A stretch of 64,000 nucleotides of DNA. Origin: Sesamum alatum. Taxonomy: Eukaryota; Streptophyta; Magnoliopsida; Lamiales; Pedaliaceae. The position numbers and the translations under genes were made by a program. The stretch spans positions 42,082,873-42,146,872 of the forward strand of contig JACGWO010000003.1 in NCBI GenBank assembly GCA_034509735.1, written 5' to 3'. Positions 12,973 through 24,789 of the stretch are shown piece after piece. Under the pieces are notes generated by a model. The model saw nothing but the letters and a program-made list of their open reading frames with translations. It did no database searches and was not told the origin of the DNA. Positions within the stretch are counted from its first letter, which is position 1, and each line of letters starts with the position of its first letter.

Positions 12973-14277
12973 TTTTTTGTATGTTTTTGCTGATTATCAC
13001 TACAAGAAAATGTATTTATTATGACAAAATAATAACAAAAGCATAAGTTGTCACAAAATAATAATATGATTGTACAAGTGATTTTATCTATACTAAAGAC
13101 CGCAAAAAAAAACCACCACAACCCAATTAGACCGCAAAGTGTAATTTTAATGATTGTTAGATTGGGCTTGAGTTAAGCTCTCTAAAATCCGCAATCATTG
13201 GGTTGGGCTGAAAAATTGCATAAATTGGTTCAACCTACACCACGTACACTCTTACAAATACTAACCCTTTTAAATTAACCTTTTATCTATATTAGTATAA
13301 AAAGAAAAGAGTTTCCACACTCACAAAAGCCGATTAATGACACCGCCACGTTAATTTTTTATAATATTAAAAATGCTCTATTGATAAAATCACTAAATTA
13401 TTCAACTAACAACTTTTACAACTCAAGAGAGGTCACAAACTTGGGCATTTTGGGAAAATGGTAGCTTGACCACTAAACCAAACATATATTTTTAAAAAAA
13501 ATAATTAATTTCTAAAATTTAAAATTAATGTGCACAAACATCTGAGTAATTGTCCAATAATAAATTCTTTCAATTAAAATAACTATTATTTTCTAAGTTT
13601 ATGTATGAGGGATCAAATCGCAATAAAAATGAAAAGTGAAGCAGTAAAATATTTTTTTGCAAAAAAAAAAAGTTTTATAGGGGTAATATAGGAAAATTAC
13701 CAACTGAAAGGACTAATTTAAAATGAATTGAAAAGACAAGGACTATATTAGTGATTAACTAAAATTTTGGATTGAAACAAAATTAAGAAATATACTTGGT
13801 GGGGTTGTGTGGCCACTAACTCTTCAGCACATGGGCATGAGTTCCAATTTCCCTAAGCTTTTTTAAGTTCTTAATTTTTTTTTTTTACAAATTCGTTCGT
13901 CTTAACGTATATTTAATTGTAGGCACTAAATTGATAAAAAAATTAAATATGATAGAGTAAGGATTCGTTTGATTCAAATGAGATGAAAGAAAAAGTGAAA
14001 AGGGGAGGGTAGGGGAAGGGAAAAGGAGAGGGAAAAAATAATAGTTTTCCTTCAAGTTGTTCGGTATGATTGGAAAGAGAATAAATATCAAATACTTTCT
14101 CTTATTTGGTACGAGAAAATTAGATTGAAACAAAAAAACTAATTTTTGTAATTTTACAATTTAACCCTTTTTTTATTTTGTATTATAAAATAAACAATTA
14201 AATATTATACTAATATCAAAGATCTAAAAGTTTTAGTAATAAAAATATATATCAAACAAGAATAATAATATTTTTTA
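12973..14277. other. Intergenic DNA with truncated transposon ends
   Basis: A lone CACTA terminus, CACTACAAGAAAATG, starts at 12998. A Helitron-like 5' end (TCTATATTAGTATAAAAAG, then GATTAATGACACCGCC) lies at about 13286-13370 and matches the better preserved copies at 17721 and 29204. A possible MITE end starts at about 13960. No gene is seen. Confidence 0.4.
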
Positions 14278-15315
14278 GGGGTAAAATATAATTTACCCCC
14301 CTGTATTACTGGAAAAGTGCAATTTACCTCCCTGTTAAAAAAAAGTGCAAAAAACCCCCTATACTCTTAGAAATGATGCAATTTACCCCCTCCACACGAT
14401 TGGTGCATTTCACGCGCCATTGTTTTTTTAACTTTTAATTTATAAAATTATATTTTTACCCTTATCTTAAAACCGTTAGATCTAAATCATTTAGATGAAT
14501 GGTTCAGATCTCATCGATATTATTTATAAATATATTAAAATATAAATATACATATATATATAATTTTATATATTTTTTAAAAATTACATATTTTTAATTG
14601 TATATATATATTTATATAAGTATATATATAATATATATCTATACATAGAGAGAGAAAGAGAGAGAGAGAGAGAGAATGGGGGAGGAAGGGTTGGGGGCGG
14701 CGAGTGTGTTGGAGGCGGAGGGCTGGGGCCGACGAGTGGGAGGGTTGCAGCGGGGCAAGGGGAACGGGGGCGGGGGCTGCGGGCTTCGACGGGGAATGGG
14801 GGCGGGGGCTGCCTGGGACGGGGGACATGGGGCGGGGGGCTAGGGCCGTGGGGGTGGCTGGGGGTGGTGGGGAACAACGGGTGGCTGGGGGCAGCGGGGA
14901 ACAACGGGTGGCTGGGGGCGGCGGGTGGCTGGCGGCTGGGGGGCGGGCATCGGCGGCGGTAGAGGCTCCTGCTGTGCAATATATATATATATATATATAA
15001 TATGAGTAAATCTGAGCCATTCATTATATCTAATCTTACCCATTTATTTAGATAGATTCATATTAACCTTTAGATCATAGTAAATTGAATCTAACTGTTC
15101 AAAATTTAAAATAAAAAAATATAATTTATTGTTAAAAAATGATAAAAAAAAATCGCAGAAGGAGCGCGTGTAATACACTGCTAGCTCCAGGGGTGTAAAT
15201 TGCATCATTTCTAAAAATATAGGGGGGTTTTTTGCACTTTGTTTTTTCACATGGAGGTAAATTGCATTTTTTCAATAACACCGGGAGGGGGGGGGGGGTA
15301 AACTGTCTTTAACCC
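14278..15315. mobile_element. Non-autonomous Mutator-like element (MULE) with GC-rich cargo
   Basis: A 1,038-bp element flanked by a perfect 9-bp duplication, TATTTTTTA, at 14269-14277 and 15316-15324. Its inverted repeats of about 120 bp start GGGGTAAAATATAATTTACC (left) and GGGTTAAAGACAGTTTACC (right, complemented). They share the ATTTACCTCCCTGT and GTGCAAAAAACCCCC blocks and carry the same end type as the autonomous MULE at 39553. Between AT microsatellites lies a strikingly GC-rich core (about 14680-14975). Frames through it are low complexity (Pro, Gly or Ala rich) and I do not call a gene. Confidence 0.9.
14853..14940. repeat. GC-rich minisatellite inside the MULE
   Basis: About three tandem units of roughly 27 bp built on GGGTGGCTGGGGGYGGYGG followed by GGAACAAC. 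This explains the low-complexity frames on both strands. Confidence 0.8.
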
Positions 15316-15324
15316 TATTTTTTA

Positions 15325-17204
15325 TTAATGAAAATATTCATCAAAACGAATATTGTTCATTTATTCTAAACTATTCAGTTTAAATAAAATAAAAATTACT
15401 CGTACTGGCGGCGGGAAGAGTGAACACGATTAAGGGAAAGGATTATTCAATCAAGATAATAACAAATTAGCAATAAAAAATTATAAAAAATCGCAAATAC
15501 AAAGTATGTTTACCAGATTGTTGACTTCGATGTACTAGTTTTTCCGACGATTTTGTTATATTTTCTCTGGCGATTAAGAATTGGAGGAAAATATATATAC
15601 ATATATGGACAATAGAGTAAATAAAAAAAAATATATATATATTTTTTATTTTATTTTTTTTTGTCTTTTTGGCCTTATACTTCCACTTTTCCGTCCAATT
15701 TCGGATGAAAACAAAATTGGACTCCGAAGGGGTTTCATATACATCTAGTTTTACTTCTCCTCCATCTCTTCCTCCAAATCAAACACTAACATGAAATCCC
15801 CGGAGGGGTTTTATATACATATAGTTTTACTTTTTCTTATACATCCCCTTTTATTTCCACTTCTCCTATACTATCACTTTTTCCCCAACCAAACATACTC
15901 TAAATCTAATGAGGAGGAAATATGAGGGACAAAAATAATATTTCCCTAATTGATCAACTACTACAACAATTTCGTACCAAATTATATATACGTTGAACCA
16001 CGTGGTCTATAATTTCTGTTTGCACTTTTTTATTTTATTAAATTTAAAATTTTAAAAACCATCATATTCTTTTATATTTTCCTTGTAATTAATATTTGAT
16101 TAGAGGTATAGCATCCACCAAACCCATCGAACTCGCTCAAGGATTATGTATGTATATAAATGTATATTGGTATGTAAAAGACTTCAATTTTTTATTTTTT
16201 ATTTTTTGTATATATGGTTGAAAATTACTGAAGAAAAATATAAGGGATAATACAAAAATCGATAAAGTAGGCAACAAAAATTTATATAATTTAAAACATG
16301 AAAACATCAACTCTAACAATCAAACCAAAAGTTATGCTTTTTTAAAATATTCTTTAGCAAAATACAAAAAAAAAAAAAAAAAAAAAAAGTCTTTCACATA
16401 CTATAATCTAGAGTAGGGCATTCATTTAACTTATAAGAGCAGAGCATTCTATCTCGCTAAACACTCTCTTATTCACTTTTGCTGCTGCGCCAATCAACGT
16501 TCCTCTTTACCCCCTTCGCAATCAATTTCAGGAATTAGGGTTTTTGGGAAGAAATGGAGTTATTTTCTCTCTGCGCGATTTGGCCTGAGTTGGGTAAATG
16601 TGTAACTTTTTTTTTTAACATGAAACTTTTCACAGTTTCCCCTCCTTCAAAATGTGTAATGGCTGGAGTAAGTTTGCCAAAATGCGCGACTAAGTTTGAC
16701 TATTTCCAAAAGCATGAAGCTAAAATTGCAAAAGGGTCTGCAGTGTAGGATTGATTTTGTATTTATAATGACGGGACTAGTTTTACGGAAAAAAAAAAAA
16801 AAAAAAAGAGAGAAAGTGTGAGATTAAATTTGCCTATTTCTAAAAGCATGAGACTACATTCGCAAAGAAACATATAGTGTGAGATGAAAGACTGAAAGAG
16901 TGTGATAATTTTGACAAGGACGAACAAAACAGCCAATAGAATGCTCAATTATTTGATTACTTATTGATTTTTATTTTTTTTTCATTTCTGGTGGGGTAAA
17001 TGACAAGAATTAGGTCTTCATATTATAGTGTATTTTATTAATAAATAAATAGAATGGTTATTTTTTTTTTGTTTTGATAAGAAAATAGAATGGTTATTTG
17101 GTCACATTCTAAGAATATTATTTCATTTGTATGCTAAATATTTAGTTCACCAAAGTGTAACTATACAGTCAACTAATGAAGAAAGGTAGACTTTGAGTGG
17201 GAAA
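15325..17204. other. Intergenic DNA with a poly-A tract and an orphan first-exon-like segment
   Basis: A pure A run of 28 lies at 16361-16388. At about 16470-16600 the sequence looks like a plant 5' UTR plus start: GAATTAGGGTTTTTGGG is followed by an ATG at 16554 and a donor-like GGTAAATGTG. No downstream exon is recognised, so it is probably a gene fragment or a relic. Sequence at 15690-15905 contains a duplicated TTTCATATACAT/TAGTTTTACTT block and a possible MITE right end. No intact gene is seen. Confidence 0.3.
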
Positions 17205-17207
17205 TAA

Positions 17208-17435
17208 TATATGTTAGCAACCGAAACACACTGGCCAATAAGACCTCACAATCAAAAGATTGTGGGTTTGAGCTAACGAATATGTGTATATATCTACTTT
17301 ACAGTAGTTTATAATTTTTTAGTTCCGTTTGAATATATTTGTTGATTTAAAATTTGAGAATATGATTTGCAAAATATCCATGTATTGAATTAGTTATAAA
17401 AATTGAATGTATTTAATGATATAAGAATCACGTTA
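17208..17435 (+). mobile_element. tRNA-derived SINE, family B, diverged copy
   Basis: Shares with the copies at 34661 and 34885 the order: CAAT/CTCAC before an ATTGTGGGTTTGAGC segment (B-box-like), then ACGAATATG, then a TTTAGTTC...TTGAATATATTTGTT stretch, then ATGTATTGAATTAG. No coding potential. The ends are approximate. Confidence 0.55.
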
Positions 17436-17720
17436 TATACATACATATATATATATGAAATAAACACACTCAATGCATGTACATAATTTTAAATTTTTAT
17501 TATATTTATTTAATGAATAAAAAGTATTTGCATACCTATTCAGAAGTGATAAAGTGAATTAACCTTAGATATGAATGAATAAAGATTATATTATTTAACA
17601 AATGGTGGAAATAAGTTAGCTAAAGGTATTTTAGTTCACACAAATATTGACGATCAATGGTAGTTACTATAGTTCCTTCCCACTTATTTAATAGTATGGA
17701 TCTCTGTCTATATATATATA

Positions 17721-18010
17721 CTAGAGGTCGTGGCACGTCGTTCCTGCGTACATATAGTAAATATTTTTTTACATTTTAAAATATATTATAAATAAGACTA
17801 ATATATACTAACACATCACGTTAAAAAGAAAAAAAAAAGAAGAAAAGAAAGAAAAAACTAATTTATCAGTTAATATAAAATTTGAAAAGTTGAATAAAGT
17901 AGTTGTCATATCAGTTGAGGGTTATTTTTGACATTACAAAAAAATAGTACGGCGGTGTCATTAACCGTCATTTGTGAATAAAAAAGTGTTTCTTTTATAT
18001 AATAGTATAT
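17721..18010 (-). mobile_element. Short non-autonomous Helitron
   Basis: On the minus strand the 3' end reads GTGCCACGACCTCTAG followed by T, matching the Helitron CTRR-T terminus. The 5' end region (ATATAAAAGAAACAC then GTTAATGACACCGCC) matches the copy at 29204. The extreme 5' TC is blurred by a TA repeat. Host junctions are A and T as expected for Helitrons. Confidence 0.65.
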
Positions 18011-19095
18011 ATATATATATATTCATATGATATTTATATTTTTTATATAAAAGTAAAATTATTTACTATTATTTTATTATGTTTATAGTGATAAAATTTT
18101 CACATAATAATACTTGTATCATGAATATAACTTTTTTGTTTGAGTGAATTGGTTATAATTATATTATAAATTTTAATTCTCAATAATTAATATACCAAGT
18201 ATCAAGATTTGAAGGTCTCATGATATTAAATTTATTATGAGATCAGTATACTAAATTTAATAAAAAAAATTAAACCATTAAATTTGCACGTAAGCAAAGT
18301 GAGCAATTATATTTTGGAAATGACGATGAATAGAGTTTACAAATCAATCAAACTAATTGATATTCAATTTTGAAATCGATTATTTTATTTAACAACAAAC
18401 TAGACTCAAACTTAATTGTTCATCTAATAAGTTTTCAAACTCTGTTTGAACTCGATTCAATTATAAAATATATATATTTGTTTGAAAACATTAAACAATT
18501 CGAGCTCCGATTCAACAAAAACTGGTTCGAACTCAATTTGATTAACACATTTTTCCAAACTTGGCAGTAACTCAAACAAGAGCAATAATTCATACTCGAC
18601 TGAATCGACTTGTTTACTGCCATTCATGTGAGTTTATACTCACATAAGTTATCAACCGTTAAATCATACATAATAATCACATATAAAACTAACTATTCAC
18701 AATTCACGTGAATACAAATTCGCTTGGACGACACCAAATTTTCCGATTATTGGCGGCCTAATGATGGAGTATAATTAAAGCTAATAAATACCTATAGGCC
18801 CCAAGCCCCCAACTACAACGTAGTAAAGGCCCCCACCCCACCAAGACATAAAGGCGGGAGCCTTTTTATTTTATTTAATAAAAAGCAACCCTTTTATATT
18901 TAAATACCAAAAACAAAGATAAAAAAGGCCATTCTTCACTCACAATCACATGGAGCAAAAGTGGAATCTTGAAATGAAAGACAGTGTCTCTTCTTTGTCC
19001 ATGTCTGCTACTGCCCATCTGGGCAGTGGGCACACACACCACACATACTGTACCTGTATCTATATGTGTGTGTATATATATATGTGTCACATGTA
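18011..19095. other. AT-rich DNA and distal promoter of the hexosaminidase gene
   Basis: No gene. Two overlapping AT-rich frames at 18370-18623 are not credible. From about 18720 the sequence becomes less AT-rich and leads into the promoter of the gene at 19876. Confidence 0.4.
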
Positions 19096-19105
19096 GATAG
19101 AGAGG

Positions 19106-19143
<38 letters not shown>

Positions 19144-19146
19144 TAG
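19096..19146. repeat. (GA)n microsatellite in the hexosaminidase 5' region
   Basis: A run of about 20 GA units within a purine-rich stretch, roughly 730 bp before the start codon. It lies in the likely promoter or 5' leader, where GA/CT repeats are common in plants. Confidence 0.85.
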
Positions 19147-19754
19147 AGGCATTCCTCTATGAACAACAATGTTAGAAAAAATCTAAAAAAGTAGCAGTTA
19201 GTTGAACCATAATTTGTTGTTAGCATTATTCTGCCTGCAATCTTTATACTATTTTTCAAACTTTTTTTAATTCAGCCCACAAAAGCTTCTTGCTTTTGGA
19301 TTGGACTGTTGTGGGAGTTGAAGATTCTTTGGTTCAAGAAAGCTGTATTAGATTAGAGCTCCTCACAACATAGTATTAATATCACCATCATCTTCTTGGG
19401 AAAGGAAAGCAGTTGTGGGGACTGGCTCTCTTGATAGGTCTTTTTCTTCACTTTATCCTCTATTTAATGCTTCTCTTATGTTGCTTCTTCTTTATTTATG
19501 AATTTGCTTTTTTGATCTTGGAGTTCTGGATGAGTTCTTCTTATTGAACTGGCAAAACCCATGATTGTTGTTGTAATTACAGGTGATTTTTGTAGATGAG
19601 ATGCATTGATAGTGAGAAATAATGTGTTTTTGTTGGTCTTAAATGTAGTTTCTTTAAGTATCATGAATGGTGAAATATTCTTAACTTTTCAATGGTAAGA
19701 GTTGAATATGGATTGGTATTTGATATAATCATTTGTTAACAAAAATATGCAGAA

Positions 19755-19874
19755 ATGATTAAGGATGATGGTTTATTTGAATGGCATTGCTCCAAGATAT
19801 CCTGCATAAATGTGAAAACTCGACACGGGGTTAAGCTATTGATTTCGTTACTTATCTTTTTGCTAGGATATTGA
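19755..19874 (+). CDS. Upstream open reading frame of the hexosaminidase leader
   Basis: A 39-codon frame starts at ATG 19755 and stops at TGA 19872-19874, one base before the main ATG at 19876 (TGAGATG). A good acceptor, ATATGCAG, ends at 19752, so this uORF probably sits in the second leader exon with a leader intron upstream. Its peptide ends in a hydrophobic run (LLISLLIFLL). Translation is not shown. If the leader begins further 3' it would be meaningless. Confidence 0.4.
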   Translation: MIKDDGLFEWHCSKISCINVKTRHGVKLLISLLIFLLGY

Positions 19875-19875
19875 G

Positions 19876-22800
19876 ATGAGAAGAAGAACAGGGGTAGAGA
19901 GAATAGTTCTTTGCTTTTTGGTGTATCTTTTTGTGATATCAGCTGATGGTGCTGATATAAAGAACTTGAATATATGGCCAATGCCAAAGTCGGTTAGCTA
20001 CGGACGTGGAACTCTCTATCTCAGTAATGATTTTGAGCTGAACACCAAAGGGAGCAAGTTTGTTGATGCTTCTGGAATTCTGAAGGATGCATTCTTGAGG
20101 TCAATCGATCTTTTAAGAGCAACTCATGTGATTGAGGCCAATACTTCCAAAATTGATGCTTCCTTGGTGCTGAAAGGAATTCATGTTGTTGTCTTTTCGC
20201 CATCTGATGAGGTGCTCGTACAGCTGAGTCTTGTTTCTTTCTTTATAGTCTCAATTGCTCTGTGTTTATGATAACATTTTTGTTTTATTTTATTTGTAAG
20301 GTCACACCTCTGAGCTTCGTATTTAGACAGAATTTGTTACTGCTAATGTGATGTTTTTGAAATTTTTTGCACCAAATTCATTTTCCTTTTTGAAAATTAT
20401 ATCTCTTGTAGCTGTGAACAAGGTGATGGCTATGTAACTATGTGAAGTATTTCTATCTATATTGCAACTGGAAATTTAGGCCATGTTCAGTTTAAGTTTC
20501 TAATTTGCGCAATTCTATTGCCAAATTTCTCTTCTAACTTCTGTTTCTATTTGATGCAGTTGCAGCATGGTATTGATGAGTCGTACAAGCTACATATCCC
20601 TGCCCAGGGAAATCCACTTTATGCACATCTTGAGGTGTCTAACGCCAAGTTTCCTACTTATATAATAAGCATCATAGACAACTCTATAGGTTTTTCCATG
20701 GTTGATAAGACACATTCAATGATTACTTCTTCTTATGTATTTTAGTCTTAAGTTGTAGTCATCGCCTAGTCCGATTCAGGCAGGTCTTTGTTTTAGCAAG
20801 TTCACATGTTCCGGGACTTTGAGGGCCTGCAGCACAGTCCAATTAACGCACAACTCATGATTTAGTTCATATTCTTTTGTTTCTTCACATGCAACTTAAT
20901 TTTAAAGCTATTCACATTTTGTGCAGGCACAAACTGTTTATGGAGCTTTACATGGGCTGCAGGTTTCATGTTTTCTCCCAAGCGCTAAACGATAGCTTCT
21001 TTTCAGTTTGTGAAGGGAAAATAAGTAAAAATAATGAATATGCTTCTCTTACCGTATCTGACAGACATTCAGCCAAGTCTGCCATTTTGACATTACATCA
21101 AGAGGGATTATGGTCCATCAGGTTCCATGGACCGTTATTGATCAGCCAAGGTTCTCATATCGAGGGCTTTTGATCGGTGCGATGCTTCTCTGATCCTTGC
21201 TAATTATATACTTTACTCAAACTCTTTCCTAGAGCCAGATTAAATGTCATTACTATGTCAAACTACGTTATCCAATAAACATTCTCAGAATGTATGAGGA
21301 TTCATATTACATTCGTTTATAGTGCAGATACCTCCAGGCATTATCAGCCTTTGCCGGTCATAAAGAAGGTCATTGATTCTATGACTTATGCCAAGCTGGT
21401 AAGCAACAGAACTTTAGGAAGCAGCTTCATATGTTGCTTTTTCTTTTCCGGCACAACACATCATGACCTTATCCTGATGTTTCATGCCATTAAAGGCAAG
21501 AAGTAGCGGTCAAATAATTGGAAAACTCAAGAACTCTCACGGTCAAACTTGAGCGTTGTTTTGTGACACCTCATGCTTTCAATGGGGGACGTTAACTTTT
21601 CTCTATTTGCTTTTTCTTTAGCATTTTTTAAAGCAGAATAAGTGAATTCTTCATAGCAGATGAATAAATAGTTGGTACTGTGTTTCTGGCCAGTGAACTT
21701 TATTTTCCTAACGACGAGAAAAATGATAGTTGCACGTGTTGTTTGACTCCCACGTACTCTTGTGACAATCACTTACTTTTGTGGGTTACGACTATATCAT
21801 ACTGCAGAATGTGCTGCATTGGCATATTGTGGATTCACAATCTTTCCCTCTTGAAATACCGTCATATCCGAAGCTGTGGAACGGTGCATATTCCATGTCA
21901 GAACGGTATACAATTGCTGATGCTGTGGAGATTGTAAGGCAAGTGATGCAGCACTTATATGATAGTAGCTTGTTTTCATCTGTTCACATATATATGTGTT
22001 GTGTTGCTAATTTGTGATTCCGGACATTTCAGTTACGCTAAGAAACGAGGAATCAATGTATTGGCTGAAATTGATGTTCCCGGACATGCTCAATCCTGGT
22101 ACTCAGCTTCAACTCAGAACTTCTGAGTGTTTTTTAACTACTTTCCTAGTTGACATATCTTCGCCTAACGAAATTCTTTGCTTGCATCGTATATAAGAAA
22201 ATCGATGTAACTAATACGAGATTAGCAGCCTTCCGTTTTTAACTTCTTGCAAAGGTCTTAAACCTGTAATGGGATTGTAAGGAAATTATACTATGTTAGT
22301 TCCAGAGCATCTATGTAAGAAACTAAGTCCCTCAGAACATTTTACACAGTCAAAACTGAGAAATAAGATGGGAAGACTGTCATGGCTATAGCACTTTACC
22401 AACAAACATGCTTAGTACAAGATGTTAGGAAAAGGACACAATCATTTTATAGGAATTCTAGAAATCAATCGACATCCTTAATATAGGAATATCTACAGTT
22501 TCCATGTCCTCGTTTCTTTTCATTTTGATTAAGGAACATTGAGTTAGCAACCTACTACTAAAACTTTCGGATTTTAGGGGGGTCGGGTATCCTTCTTTAT
22601 GGCCTTCGGCAGATTGTAAGGAGCCACTTGATGTCAGCAACGAGTTCACGTTCAAATTAATAGACGGGATTCTTTCAGGTAGCATTTCTAGTTTATGCTA
22701 CAACTACTCATCACTTGTTTCTTAGGAGCATTATGGTCGACTTACGTTTATCAAAATTTCGTTTTTCAGATTTCAGCAAGATCTTCAAATATAAATTTGT

Positions 22801-24472
22801 TCATCTGGGAGGCGACGAAGTGAATACTAGTAAGATTATAACTTGTGCATGATGTCTATTTTTCAGCTCATCGTATTGTCTGTTTAATCTGTTTCCTTTG
22901 AAGATGAAAAATGATTCTAGTACTTATATATCGAGATTTGAATTTATAGTAGATTGTGGCGAGAATGTTTCCAACTAAATTCGACATGATCTTTGCAAAA
23001 ACGAGGCTCGAAGAACATTTAGTCAGCATCCCATATGTTGTATTAGTTTATTTCCCCTGCTGCTGCAAAACTATTTTCCTTCTGATAATGATATCGTAAT
23101 GACATGGACAAGTTAATGCCAATTTCAGGTTGCTGGCAGTCGACTCGTCGTGTTCGGAAGTGGTAAATATTTGAAGAAAACTGCTAAGATATCTCGACAC
23201 TCACTAGAACAACATCTTATATTCATCCGGGCTCCTTTAATTTCCTGAAAATAATCAGTATAAGAAACTACGGTTAGTTTCCCGAATGCTAACCTGCAAA
23301 TCCTATCTGATTTACAGGTTAAGAAGACATGGCATGAATGGTTCCGAGGCTTATCAGTATTTTGTGCTGCGAGCACAGAAGATAGCGTTGTCCCATGGAT
23401 ATGAGATCATAAACTGGTACGAGACTTTAAATGAATCGGCCTCATCTTTGTACCGTAATTCATGTACATAATTCATTCAACAACGATCCCAGGGAAGAGA
23501 CTTTCAACAACTTTGGCAGTAAGCTGAGCCGAAAAACTGTGGTTCATAATTGGTAAGCGCTAGTGTTACTTTACACGACTAACTCCAAGGGGAATTATGT
23601 CTGGTGTGAACTGCTGATGAGAATAATGTGGTTGTGGACTATGTGTCTGCAGGCTTGGTAGCGGCGTTGCTCAACGAGTGGTCAAGGCTGGGTTGCGTTG
23701 CATCGTGAGCAACCAAGACAAGTGGTACTTGGATCATTTGGATGCCCTTTGGCAAGATTTCTACACAAACGAGCCGCTAACAAATATCACTGACCCCAAG
23801 CAACAAGCCTTGGTCCTTGGTGGAGAGGTCTGCGCGTGGGGCGAACATATCGATGCGTCTGATATTGAGCAGACGATATGGCCACGGGCTGCAGCAGCTG
23901 CAGGTACTCTTTTATACTGCAAAAATGTAGCAACAGTCGAAATAAAAACGTTACAAAGTCCAAAAGATACAAAAGAAGCAGATTCTATTAGCCTATGTAG
24001 CAACAGTTACCCCTCTCAATGGCAATGCCACCGTTGACTTGTGGCCGTCCGGAGCTTTTAGCTAAGCTCTCCGTCGTTCAATCCGTTTACTTCACAAGAT
24101 GAGAAATAGTTGACTGAGGGGATTACTGGAACGTATAGCAGCAAACTGCATTGTTGCTAACAGTTACAGCTTTTTTCACTACCGTTATTCTTGAAATTCT
24201 GCATTTAAACCGGCTCTGAACTAATCCAAACACATTTTCATCTGTATTCGCTTAAGTCATGCATTGTGCATAACGTTACTCTTTTTTCTCTTTTACTATT
24301 TGTAGAGAGGCTATGGACGACTTATGAGAAGCTTGCCAAGGATCCGGAGCAAGTCCGGGGCCGACTATCGTATTTTAGGTGTCTATTGAATCAAAGGGGC
24401 GTTGCTGCAGCTCCACTCGACGGACTTGGCCGAGCAGCGCCAGAGGTGCCGGGCTCTTGTTACGTGCAATAG
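19876..24472 (+). CDS. HEXO3: Beta-hexosaminidase (GH20), HEXO3-like, 14 exons
   Basis: Exons: 19876-20211, 20560-20634, 20927-20962, 21065-21176, 21328-21398, 21808-21938, 22033-22098, 22578-22678, 22770-22829, 23129-23162, 23318-23416, 23493-23552, 23653-23903, 24306-24472. Together they give 532 residues with all phases agreeing, close to the usual plant length. The product removes terminal N-acetylglucosamine from N-glycans in the apoplast, plasma membrane or vacuole. Visible features are a signal peptide (1-27), an N-terminal GH20b domain, the RGLLIDTSRHY and HWHIVDSQSFPLE motifs, HLGGDEV with the catalytic Asp-Glu pair at about 325-326, and WPRAAAAAERLW near the C-terminus. All introns are GT-AG except intron 6, which is GC-AG. 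HEXO3 is preferred over HEXO1 because of length and the neighbouring KOR2-like gene; the paralogue choice is inference. Confidence 0.93.
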
Positions 24473-24789
24473 TAATATATATAGCCGGCTAATGAAATAT
24501 TTGAACAAGACATTTTACGCTCCAATTGTAAATGCAATTGCTGGTGGTCATAATAGTTTCAAATTACATCATCTTTCAAGGGTAATAATAATAACAATTT
24601 ATTAATATTGTTTGTTTTGTCGTCAAGTAAGAAAAGATCTTTCACTGCATTTTGATAGAAATATTTTGATTCGAGGGAATGATTTGGAGAAAGTATTTTC
24701 AGTTGTTATATATAAAAAAATAAAATTGATTTCATAAAATACAATTCAAGATGAGAGTTAAATATTTAAAATTTTTCAAAATCAAGATG

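Noticed and set aside
14577..15043. Several long overlapping Pro-, Ala- or Gly-rich frames on both strands
   Set aside because: All arise from the GC-rich minisatellite and flanking TA repeats in the MULE; frames open on both strands at once indicate composition, not coding.
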